Source: Balneolaceae bacterium
GTDB taxonomy: Bacteria > Bacteroidota > Rhodothermia > Balneolales > Balneolaceae
Length of the DNA: 54,051 bases
Reading direction: 5' to 3'
Assembly: GCA_007123715.1 (NCBI GenBank)
Contig: SKKO01000157.1
Coordinates: 1-54,051, forward strand
In this document: positions 44,701 through 51,887 of the stretch, in pieces
Position numbering within the stretch: position 1 is the stretch's first letter
How the letters are laid out: each line of letters begins with the position of its first letter
Position numbers and translations under genes: made by a program
The notes under the pieces: generated by a model
What the model was told of the DNA's origin: nothing
Seen by the model: only the letters and a program-made list of their open reading frames with translations
Databases searched by the model: none

Positions 44701-45357
44701 TATGATATCGGTTACGGTGGCCTCGACCATGTACTGGCCAGTGGCCGCGATGTAAATATCCTTGTGATGGATACTGAAGTATATTCCAATACCGGAGGCC
44801 AATGCTCCAAAGCCACTCCGCTTGGTGCTGTGGCCAAGTTTGCGGCAGCAGGAAAAAAAATCGGCAAGAAAGACCTCGGCCTGATGTCTGTATCCGGCAA
44901 AGGTGCATATGTCGCAAGAATTGCGATGGGTGCAAACGATATGCAGACTATGAAAGCCATTATCGAGGCGGAACGGTATCCCGGTCCTTCGATAATTATT
45001 GCCTATAGCCACTGTATAGCGCATGGTTATGATATGCGATACGGGCTCGACCAGCAAAAACTGGCAGTCGACTCCGGATATTGGCCGCTATTCAGATTCG
45101 ATCCGTCACGGACTGACCAAGGCCTCAATCCATTCCAGCTCGATTCAAAGGCGCCAAAAATACCGTTTAAGGATTATGCCTACAACGAAATGCGCTATCT
45201 GATGCTCGCAAAATCAAAACCCAAAATTGCTAAACAACTGATGGGTCAGGCTCAAAAAGAAGTTTATGAACAGTGGAAAATCTATGAGCAGATGCAGGCC
45301 GTTTATGAGCCTTCGAAAAAAGATGAACCGTTAGCTGACAGCGACGAGAATAAATAG
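41758..45357 (+). CDS. nifJ: Pyruvate:ferredoxin (flavodoxin) oxidoreductase
   Basis: Single-chain PFOR of 1199 residues, converting pyruvate and CoA to acetyl-CoA and CO2 with reduction of ferredoxin, in the cytoplasm. Domains in order: alpha (IYPITPASPMGEWSDEWS; FTASQGLLLKMPNLYKIAGE), linker, gamma (FYGLGADGTVSANKNSIKII), a two-cluster ferredoxin domain (CIQCGKCALVCPHAV near 698 and CTGCVLCVEVCPAKD near 753), and the TPP domain (GACAGCGETPYIK near 827, GDGWAYDIGYGGLDHV, NTGGQCSKATPLG). All cluster cysteines expected for three 4Fe-4S centres are seen. It starts a probable operon with the DHOD-like gene 26 bp downstream, and is preceded by an Rrf2 regulator and an operator-like site. Confidence 0.97.
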   Translation: MSKKQVTIDANEAAAYIAHKLSEVIAIYPITPASPMGEWSDEWSMAGKKNIWGTVPEVAELQSEGGAAGTMHGALQTGALTTTFTASQGLLLKMPNLYKIAGELTPAVVHVAARTVATHALSIFGDHSDVMAMRMTGVAMLSSNSVQEAMDMALIAHASTLESRIPFIHFFDGFRTSHEVQKIYEIADDVLREMIDDEWVIAHRNRALTPDRPVLRGTAQNPDVFFQARETGNLFYEACPGIVQNTMNKLAGLTGRQYKLFEYHGPEDADRVIILMGSGAETSHETIAKLNKMGEKVGLVKVRLFRPFSMRHLIEALPRTVQSIGVLDRTKEPGSAGEPLYNDVISTLHENRTEGWKTFNSEPKVVNGRYGLSSKEFTPPMIRAIFDELKKDKPKNHFTIGIKDDVTHKSLEYTTDGWQTDKEVFEGLFYGLGADGTVSANKNSIKIIGDNTDFFAQGYFVYDSKKSGATTVSHLRFGPNPIQSAYLINKANFVACHQFTFLDKIDMLKHAREGATFLLNAPYPPDEVWEKVPEKVQQQIIDKKLKFYSIDAYNVARENGMGNRINTVMQTCFFAISEILDREEAILLIKDAIKKAYGSKGENILQSNYAAVDNSVENLFEIDVPGSVSSDIKMRPPVPSEAPDYVQKVIAEIIAGQGDDLPVSAFEPDGTFPTGTTKWEKRNIALEIPVLEPDICIQCGKCALVCPHAVIRMKAFDGSLLEAAPETFKYMDARGREWPENTKVSIQVSPEDCTGCVLCVEVCPAKDRKEVGRKALNMALIDPLLEQEKENWDFFLTIPEYKRSELKSETIKGAQFLEPLFEFSGACAGCGETPYIKLITQLYGDRMVIANATGCSSIYGGNLPSTPYTTNKDGYGPAWSNSLFEDNAEFGLGFRLTIDKQQEQARELLVKMNGTIDSELKQAILDADQSNEPGIYEQRERVAKLKQLLDVDPSREAKMLLSIADYLVRKSVWIFGGDGWAYDIGYGGLDHVLASGRDVNILVMDTEVYSNTGGQCSKATPLGAVAKFAAAGKKIGKKDLGLMSVSGKGAYVARIAMGANDMQTMKAIIEAERYPGPSIIIAYSHCIAHGYDMRYGLDQQKLAVDSGYWPLFRFDPSRTDQGLNPFQLDSKAPKIPFKDYAYNEMRYLMLAKSKPKIAKQLMGQAQKEVYEQWKIYEQMQAVYEPSKKDEPLADSDENK

Positions 45358-45383
45358 ATTTCAATCATTAAAAGGATACAGAT

Positions 45384-46391
45384 ATGAATTTAGAAACAAC
45401 CTACCTGGGACTTAAACTAAAGAATCCCCTCGTTCCATCGGCGTCGCCTCTGTCTAATGAAACAGATCAGGTAAAAAAAATGGAAGACTCGGGGGCTTCG
45501 GCAGTGGTGATGTATTCACTATTCGAAGAACAGATCAATCAGGAAAACCGCGCACTCGACCATTTTCTCCAAACACCCGGCGACAGTTATGCTGAAGCAC
45601 TAAGCTATTTCCCTGAACCGGATGAATACCATAATTTGCATGCTGAAGATTACCTGGAGCAGATTATGGAGCTAAAACAAGCCGTGGATATACCTGTAAT
45701 TGCAAGCCTGAACGGTACTTCAGAGGGTGGCTGGATGCAGTATGCAAAACGAATGGAAGAGGCAGGAGCAGATGCTCTTGAATTGAATATTTACTATATC
45801 GCCGGTGATCTCAACATGACATCGGCAGACGTGGAAAATCTGTATATCAACGACTTCAAGGCAGTAAAGCAAAATGTTGATATTCCCGTATCGGTGAAAC
45901 TTGGCCCCTATTTCAGTTCATTTGGAAACATGGCAAAGCGACTTGAGGATGCTGGAGCAGATGGTCTGGTTCTCTTTAACCGTTTTTACCAGCCCGATAT
46001 TGACCTGGAAAACCTTGAAGTATCTCCCAGCCTGGAGCTGAGCAGTTCGTTTGAAAAGCGCCTTCCGCTAAGATGGATCGCGATGCTTCGGCCACATCTT
46101 AATTGCAGCCTTGCGGCTACAACAGGAATCCATACCGCGAAAGACGTGATAAAAATGATTCTGGCCGGCGCCGATGTGACGATGATGGCCTCTGTACTTC
46201 TTTATCATGGCCCGGGAGTTCTCAGAAATATCTTGAAAGAGATGGCCGAGTGGATGGAAGAAAAAGAATATGAATCCCTCGAAGAAATGAAAGGTGCCAT
46301 GAGTTCGGCTTCTGTTGCGGATCCAAGCGCTTTTGAACGGGCCAATTATATTAAAATACTGCAGGGTTTCCGAATCGAACACCTTCGGTAA
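45384..46391 (+). CDS. Dihydroorotate dehydrogenase-like flavoprotein next to PFOR
   Basis: 335 residues of the FMN TIM-barrel family, beginning MNLETTYLGLKLKNPLVPSASPLS, with VIASLNGTSEGGW and GIHTAKDVIKMILAGADVTMMASVLLYHGP for FMN binding. Where true dihydroorotate dehydrogenases have NxS(C/S)PN, this reads LELNIYYIAGD, so the catalytic base is missing and pyrimidine synthesis is unlikely, the more so since a normal pyrD lies at 362. Such DHOD-like proteins recur beside nifJ in Bacteroidota-like genomes; the role is unknown and may be electron transfer or another oxidation. It lies 26 bp after nifJ and is probably cotranscribed. Confidence 0.85.
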   Translation: MNLETTYLGLKLKNPLVPSASPLSNETDQVKKMEDSGASAVVMYSLFEEQINQENRALDHFLQTPGDSYAEALSYFPEPDEYHNLHAEDYLEQIMELKQAVDIPVIASLNGTSEGGWMQYAKRMEEAGADALELNIYYIAGDLNMTSADVENLYINDFKAVKQNVDIPVSVKLGPYFSSFGNMAKRLEDAGADGLVLFNRFYQPDIDLENLEVSPSLELSSSFEKRLPLRWIAMLRPHLNCSLAATTGIHTAKDVIKMILAGADVTMMASVLLYHGPGVLRNILKEMAEWMEEKEYESLEEMKGAMSSASVADPSAFERANYIKILQGFRIEHLR

Positions 46392-46560
46392 AACTCTATT
46401 TATACGAATTCTAAATATCAATGAAAAGTGTGGAAATGTTGCTCAATGCCACTCTTTTCGTTACTTTAATTGTAGAGTTTATTGTCCAAATATCTAATAC
46501 TTTGCAAACATTTGACTTTACTCACATTTTAACTTTTCAAAATAAATAATTGAATTTACC

Positions 46561-46911
46561 ATGGCTGTATTTATTACCGATACCTGTATTAACTGTGGAG
46601 CTTGCGAACCCGAATGCCCGAACCAGGCAATTTATGAACCCGGCGCTGATTGGTCGATGTCAGAAGGCACCAGCCTGACCGGAATGGTAACGCTCCTGAA
46701 TGGTCAGGAAGTGGACGCCGATGAAATGCAGGCACCTATTTCAGATGAGTTTTATTTCATCGTGGCTGACAAATGCACCGAGTGCAAAGGCTTCCATGAA
46801 GAAGAGCAGTGCATCGTATTTTGCCCGGTTCCCGATTGTATCATCCACGATCCTGAACATCCGGATACTGAAGATGAGCTTCTTGCCAGACAAACATTTC
46901 TTCACGGTTAA
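46561..46911 (+). CDS. Two-cluster 4Fe-4S ferredoxin
   Basis: 116 residues. Cluster I ligands are in DTCINCGACEPECPNQAI (CxxCxxCxxxCP) and cluster II ligands in DKCTECKGFHEEEQCIVFCPVPDC, with the longer spacing CxxC-x8-CxxxCP known from YfhL/Chromatium-type ferredoxins. About 40 residues lie between them (MSEGTSLTGMVTLLNGQEVDADEMQ). It is small and soluble and probably takes electrons from NifJ and KorAB, between whose genes it lies: 53 bp before korA. The upstream gap of 169 bp carries a TCTAAT half-site and may hold its own promoter. Confidence 0.92.
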   Translation: MAVFITDTCINCGACEPECPNQAIYEPGADWSMSEGTSLTGMVTLLNGQEVDADEMQAPISDEFYFIVADKCTECKGFHEEEQCIVFCPVPDCIIHDPEHPDTEDELLARQTFLHG

Positions 46912-46964
46912 ATAAAAAAAGAAATCAGATCTGAAATAATTTTTATTAACTAAAGAGGCTGTTT

Positions 46965-48812
46965 ATGTCTAAGAGTGTGCTATCACCGGAAATGAGAAAG
47001 GCCGTTGTAAGATTTTCCGGTGACTCCGGAGACGGTATGCAATTAACGGGAGATATGTTTTCCCAATCGTCCGGACAGGCCGGCCTCGACCTGACCACAA
47101 CGCCGGATTTTCCGGCAGAAATACGCGCTCCACAGGGAAGCGTAGGTGGCGTATCCAGTTTCCAGATCCAGATCGGCGGGACAGAAATTTATACACCGGG
47201 CGACCAGGTAGATGTGTTGGTTGTGATGAATCCTGCTGCTCTGAAGGCAAATCTTCACATCCTGAAGGCGGGCGGTACCATCATTGCTGATAAAGACAGT
47301 TTTAACCCGAGAAACCTGAAAAAAGCAGACTACAATACAGATCCGCTTGAAGACGGGTCTCTCGATGATTACCACATTGTCAGGGCTCCGGCCACTTCTT
47401 TAACGAAAGAAGCGCTCAAAGATCTCGGTCTGGAGAATCAAGTCATGGTGCGCAGTAAAAACATGTTTGCCCTTGGCGTGGTATCATACATATTCAGCAG
47501 GCCTCTTGCCAATCCGAAATCCTTTATTCAGAAAAAGTTTGCCAGTAAACCGGTATTGGTTGAAGCCAACATCCGGGCACTTGAAGCTGGGTTTAGTTTT
47601 GCCGAGAGTACTGAAATATTTGGCGCTTCCATCGTAATACCTCCGGCTCAATTACCGAAGGGCACTTATAGAAATATTGACGGTAATACGGCCATTGCAT
47701 GGGGATTGCTCGCCGCTGCCGAAAATTGCGGCAAGAAGCTCTCACTTTGTTCCTACCCTATCACTCCGGCTTCGGAAATTCTTCATGAACTTTCAGCAAG
47801 AAAAGATATGGGAACTATCGTTTTTCAGGCTGAAGACGAAATTGCGGCGGCATGTGCTGCAATCGGCGCGGCATTCAGTGGAAATCTATCCGCTACCACA
47901 ACTTCAGGCCCCGGAGCTTCATTAAAATCTGAAGCAATGGGCCTTGCAATAATCTCTGAAATCCCGCTGGTTATGGTGAATGTCCAGCGTGCAGGCCCAT
48001 CTACAGGCCTGCCCACAAAAACGGAACAGAGCGATCTTTACCAGTCCCTGTACGGCCGGCATGGAGAAGCACCGCTGGTAGTAATGGCTGCAAGCTCACC
48101 GGATGACTGCTTCTATTACAGCTATATGGCTTCAAAAATTGCTATGGAGCATTCAACACCGGTAATCTTGTTATCAGACTCCTATCTTGCAAGCGGAACC
48201 AGCCCATGGAGAATTCCTGAAAACGGTGAACTTCCCGACATCAAAATTCCCCGCTTCGAGAAGCCTGCAGAAGAATGGAAACCATACATACGCGATCCTG
48301 AATTTTTGAACCGGTACTGGATGAGCCCCGGTGATAAAGGTTTTGAACACCGCATCGGCGGTCTCGAGAAAAAAGAGGTAACCGGTAACCTTACCTACGA
48401 ACCCTTGAATCACGAAAAAATGACCAAAATTCGTGAGGAAAAGATTGACCGAATCGCAAATAAACTGCCAAAACAGGAAATTATTGGTGCACAAACAGGG
48501 AAATTGCTTGTTATCGGTTGGGGTAGTACTCATGGTGCGATTAATATGGCAGTAAGTGAATTGCTCGAAGACGGCGAAAAAAATATTGGCTTTACTCATT
48601 TCAATTACATCAAACCTCTCCCGGCAAACACAGAAGAAATTCTCTCAAAATTCGACAGAATCCTGGTTTGTGAACTGAACAACGGCCAATTTGTGAACTA
48701 CCTGAGATCGAAATACCCGAAATTCAATTATCTGCAGTTTAACAAGATACAGGGCCAGCCATTCTTCATTTCCGAAATTAAAGCCGAAATCATCAACACT
48801 TTAACTCAGTAG
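46965..48812 (+). CDS. korA: 2-oxoacid:ferredoxin oxidoreductase, fused gamma-alpha subunit
   Basis: 615 residues. The N-terminal gamma domain (about 10-190) shows VVRFSGDSGDGMQLTGDMFSQSSGQAGLDLTTTPDFPAEIRAPQGSVGGVSSF, and the alpha domain (about 220-615) shows LCSYPITPASEILHELSAR and FQAEDEIAAACAAIGAAFSGNLSATTTSGPGASLKSEAMGLA. This gamma-alpha fusion with a separate beta subunit is typical of 2-oxoglutarate:ferredoxin oxidoreductases in Bacteroidota-like aerobes, where it replaces the 2-oxoglutarate dehydrogenase complex; a different 2-oxoacid cannot be excluded. korB starts 2 bp after the stop. The ferredoxin gene is directly upstream. Confidence 0.94.
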   Translation: MSKSVLSPEMRKAVVRFSGDSGDGMQLTGDMFSQSSGQAGLDLTTTPDFPAEIRAPQGSVGGVSSFQIQIGGTEIYTPGDQVDVLVVMNPAALKANLHILKAGGTIIADKDSFNPRNLKKADYNTDPLEDGSLDDYHIVRAPATSLTKEALKDLGLENQVMVRSKNMFALGVVSYIFSRPLANPKSFIQKKFASKPVLVEANIRALEAGFSFAESTEIFGASIVIPPAQLPKGTYRNIDGNTAIAWGLLAAAENCGKKLSLCSYPITPASEILHELSARKDMGTIVFQAEDEIAAACAAIGAAFSGNLSATTTSGPGASLKSEAMGLAIISEIPLVMVNVQRAGPSTGLPTKTEQSDLYQSLYGRHGEAPLVVMAASSPDDCFYYSYMASKIAMEHSTPVILLSDSYLASGTSPWRIPENGELPDIKIPRFEKPAEEWKPYIRDPEFLNRYWMSPGDKGFEHRIGGLEKKEVTGNLTYEPLNHEKMTKIREEKIDRIANKLPKQEIIGAQTGKLLVIGWGSTHGAINMAVSELLEDGEKNIGFTHFNYIKPLPANTEEILSKFDRILVCELNNGQFVNYLRSKYPKFNYLQFNKIQGQPFFISEIKAEIINTLTQ

Positions 48813-48814
48813 CC

Positions 48815-49834
48815 ATGCAGACAGATGTGAAAGAAAACAATCCGCTCACACGCAAGGACTTTGTGAGTGACCAGGCAGTGCGCTGGTGCCCCGGTTGCGG
48901 TGATTTTATGATCCTGGCAAATATGCAAAAAGCTTTTGCCAATATGAATCACAAAAAAGAGAACTTCCTGAGTGTTTCTGGAATCGGCTGCTCCTCGAGA
49001 ATTACCTATTATCTCGATACATATGGAATCCATTCTATCCACGGACGGGCTATTGCCGTGGCAACCGGTGCAAAACTGGCTAATCCCGACCTGAATGTTT
49101 GGGTTTTTACGGGAGATGGAGACTGTATGGCTATCGGTGGCAATCACTTTATCCATGCCTGCAGGAGAAATACTGACTTGAATATCATAATTTTTAACAA
49201 CAGAATTTATGGAATGACCAAGGGGCAGTCATCTCCTACAACACCTGTGGGCCTTAAAACCAAAACATCACCGGAAGGCAGTTATGAAACCCCGTTCAAT
49301 ATTGGTGAGGTAGCAATTGGTGCAGGAGCTACATTTTTTGCACGGGTTCCCGATAATGATCACGCATTAATGGAAGATGTAATGATGCAGGCATATCACC
49401 ATAAAGGCACATCTGTGATCGAGGTTCTTCAAAATTGTGTGATTTTTACCGATGGAATTCATGAACAAATTACAGGGCGTGACACCAAAAACGATAACCA
49501 GGTAATTCTTGAACACGGAAAGCCAATGGTTTTTGGCAGTGATAAGAAGTTGGGGCTGCGTGTAGACGGAATGCGCCTCATAAAAGCGGGACTTGAAAAT
49601 GGTACCGGAAAAACCCTTGTGCATGATGCCGGTGAAATGAACTCTCTGATGCATTTGGCACTTGTCAAAATGCAGATTCCTGATTTTCCTGTTGCGATGG
49701 GCGTTATCCGGAAAGTAGATAGCCAAAGTTATTCAGAAGGTGTTCACCAAGCAATTGCTTCTGCCAGGAAAAGAACTTCATTTAAAAGCGTAACTGATTT
49801 ATTCCAAAGTGGTAATACCTGGCAAATTGAATAA
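48815..49834 (+). CDS. korB: 2-oxoacid:ferredoxin oxidoreductase, beta subunit
   Basis: 339 residues. The TPP and cluster-binding start is RWCPGCGDFMILANMQKAF (CxxC), followed by SGIGCSSRITYYLDTYGIHSIHGRAIAVATGAKLANP and GDGDCMAIGGNHFIHACRRNTDLNIIIFNNRIYGMTKGQSSPTT, the Mg-TPP motif. A third Cys for the single 4Fe-4S cluster is near 206 (LQNCVIF). It forms the catalytic half of the korAB enzyme and is translationally close to korA (2-bp gap). It ends the redox block; the next gene is convergent. Confidence 0.95.
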   Translation: MQTDVKENNPLTRKDFVSDQAVRWCPGCGDFMILANMQKAFANMNHKKENFLSVSGIGCSSRITYYLDTYGIHSIHGRAIAVATGAKLANPDLNVWVFTGDGDCMAIGGNHFIHACRRNTDLNIIIFNNRIYGMTKGQSSPTTPVGLKTKTSPEGSYETPFNIGEVAIGAGATFFARVPDNDHALMEDVMMQAYHHKGTSVIEVLQNCVIFTDGIHEQITGRDTKNDNQVILEHGKPMVFGSDKKLGLRVDGMRLIKAGLENGTGKTLVHDAGEMNSLMHLALVKMQIPDFPVAMGVIRKVDSQSYSEGVHQAIASARKRTSFKSVTDLFQSGNTWQIE

Positions 49835-49978
49835 AATTCTCAGCCTGTGCCTGTAGGGCCTGTAAATTGTTTAATCAGATTAGCAACCGACTTTTGGTGT
49901 GCCAACCTCCTGTGTAGTGGTTCTTGTGAAGATAAGTTATTGCATCACTCAATTTTTTGGCAAATTCGAATCTGATTC

Positions 49979-50953
49979 TCATCTTGAAGGCGTGAACAAC
50001 TCCACTTTGTTATCCACTGGCTGTATTGTTCTAAGGTACTCGTAAATTGCACCCAGGTCTTCCTCTTCCATACCGGCATACATTGTCCAGGGCATGAATG
50101 TTTGAAACTGTCCTGGTTGAACTTCATGTGGCACATAAGAGGTATCTGCATACATTTTGAAGCGGGTAATGAACTGTTCCCTTGTCCAGTTACCGATTCC
50201 TGTTTCATGGGGTGTCAGGTTCGCTGAACGGGCGATGGATCCATCTGCATTGGGGTACTCGTTGCCACCCGCAAAGGGTTCACCCACAAATTCCCCCCTC
50301 TCCATTCGAGTATGGCAGTCGGTACATGCAGCCGCGGTAATCAGATAACGGCCGTAACGAATTTCATCACTTTTATCCGGCCTTTGTTGCAGATTTGGTT
50401 TAACCGGTAAAGTATTTATCAATATGCTTATGGGAAAATCTGACTTTGATGAGGGCAATTCGTTTTCTACAGGTTCCAGACTGCGCAGATAAGCAATCAC
50501 TGCAAAGATATCCTCCTCATCGAGTTGCGAATAGTGCGGATAGGGCATAATCGGAAACAGGGCAGTACCCTCTTTGGAAACTCCTGACACTATGGCCCTG
50601 AAAATTTCACCATCGGTCCAATCACCCAATGCAGCCGGTGTTATATTTCTTGAAACATAACTTCCCGGAGCCCCGATTTTTTGATCAAAAACTTTACCGC
50701 CCGCACCAAGGGTTTCCGGTATTGGAGGGCCTGAAAACCGGCTGAAGTCTCTCACGGCATGGCAATCCATACACAGCATCACATGATTTGCCAGGTACCG
50801 GCCTCTCTCCACTTTGGCTTCTGTGATTTCTATCCGAATATCCGGTGCAGGACCAACATTGGGAAGCATAAGCTTTATATATCCTGCCACTATTGCAACG
50901 ATAGCGATAAAAAATGCAATGATATATAAGAAAAGTCGAAAGAAACGTTTCAT
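49979..50953 (-). CDS. Dihaem cytochrome c, membrane-anchored
   Basis: 324 residues. An N-terminal hydrophobic helix (about 5-27) anchors it or is a signal peptide. Two haem-binding motifs, CMDCH (61-65) and CTDCH (210-214), each head a cytochrome c domain, with likely Met ligands in FPIMPYPHY and FMPWTMYAGM. The repeats RGRYLANHVMLCMDCH and YGRYLITAAACTDCH show an internal duplication. It probably carries electrons in the periplasm, perhaps as the electron-accepting subunit of a dehydrogenase as in alcohol or gluconate dehydrogenases; no partner gene is nearby. It is convergent with korB. Confidence 0.9.
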   Translation of the reverse strand: MKRFFRLFLYIIAFFIAIVAIVAGYIKLMLPNVGPAPDIRIEITEAKVERGRYLANHVMLCMDCHAVRDFSRFSGPPIPETLGAGGKVFDQKIGAPGSYVSRNITPAALGDWTDGEIFRAIVSGVSKEGTALFPIMPYPHYSQLDEEDIFAVIAYLRSLEPVENELPSSKSDFPISILINTLPVKPNLQQRPDKSDEIRYGRYLITAAACTDCHTRMERGEFVGEPFAGGNEYPNADGSIARSANLTPHETGIGNWTREQFITRFKMYADTSYVPHEVQPGQFQTFMPWTMYAGMEEEDLGAIYEYLRTIQPVDNKVELFTPSR

Positions 50954-51250
50954 TATTTCTATGTTTTAAAGTATATGATTTATTATTACACAATCCCGGT
51001 TACCGCCTCAAAACTATTCTTTCACTTCTATAGGCAGAATTTTATTTTGAAGTGTATTTTTTATCTGTAATACAGAAAAAAAAGATTGATGGTCTCATAT
51101 GATTATTAATTTTTTCCCTTTATCCAATTTTCAATTTTGTTACATTCTAATCACGAAAAAAAATGATTATTAAGCAGTAATTAAGATTTATTATCTAAGA
51201 TTCTTTTTTGATAATTGCTTAATGGCATGGTTATACAACTTCAGTGAGTT

Positions 51251-51805
51251 ATGCATACTCCCACATTATTGATTCAGAAATTTTCGCAAGGTGACAGCGC
51301 TGCACTAAATCAGCTGTTTGAAATGGTGTATGATGAGTTACATACAATGGCAAAAAAACAGCGCAGCCGCTGGAATGGCATTGAAACACTGAACACAGTT
51401 GCACTTATTCATGAAACTTATTTGAAGCTTTGGAAAAATCAACCGAATCATATCGAAAACAGGCGTCATTTTTTTGCAATTGCAGCAAAAGCAATGCGGC
51501 AGATTCTGATCAATTATGCTGAAAAACGTACTGCACAAAAGCGGGGTGGTGATGTGACACCTATAACGGCTGAGGATCTTGAGCTTGTTGAAGATGATTA
51601 TGCGGCCCAAGAATTACTTGAATTGCACGCCACCCTGAACCGTCTCGAAAAAAAGAATGAGAGGCAGAGTAAAGTATTTGAGTGCCGTTTTTTTGGCGGG
51701 ATGACAGTTGATGATACTGCTTATGTTCTTAACATTTCACCTGCAACCGTAAAACGGGATTGGCAGGCGGCCTGTAACTGGATATACGGAGAACTAAACA
51801 AATGA
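51251..51805 (+). CDS. ECF-type RNA polymerase sigma factor (kinase-associated group)
   Basis: 184 residues. Region 2 is LLIQKFSQGDSAALNQLFEMVYDELHTMAKKQ and region 4 is FECRFFGGMTVDDTAYVLNISPATVKRDWQAACNWIYGEL. ETLNTVALIHETYLKLW and NRRHFFAIAAKAMRQILINYAEKRTAQKRGGD are typical of the TIGR02999 subgroup of ECF sigma factors, which usually sit beside a Ser/Thr kinase-TPR gene. Exactly that follows here, 82 bp downstream. No anti-sigma factor is adjacent, so the kinase may take that role. The start is an ATG; a 297-bp noncoding gap precedes it. Confidence 0.92.
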   Translation: MHTPTLLIQKFSQGDSAALNQLFEMVYDELHTMAKKQRSRWNGIETLNTVALIHETYLKLWKNQPNHIENRRHFFAIAAKAMRQILINYAEKRTAQKRGGDVTPITAEDLELVEDDYAAQELLELHATLNRLEKKNERQSKVFECRFFGGMTVDDTAYVLNISPATVKRDWQAACNWIYGELNK

Positions 51806-51887
51806 GCTTATTATCTTTTTTTTCCCGTAATGATCTAAAAACATATTACTGTTTTATATTCTTACTATTGATCACCCGCTATACAAA

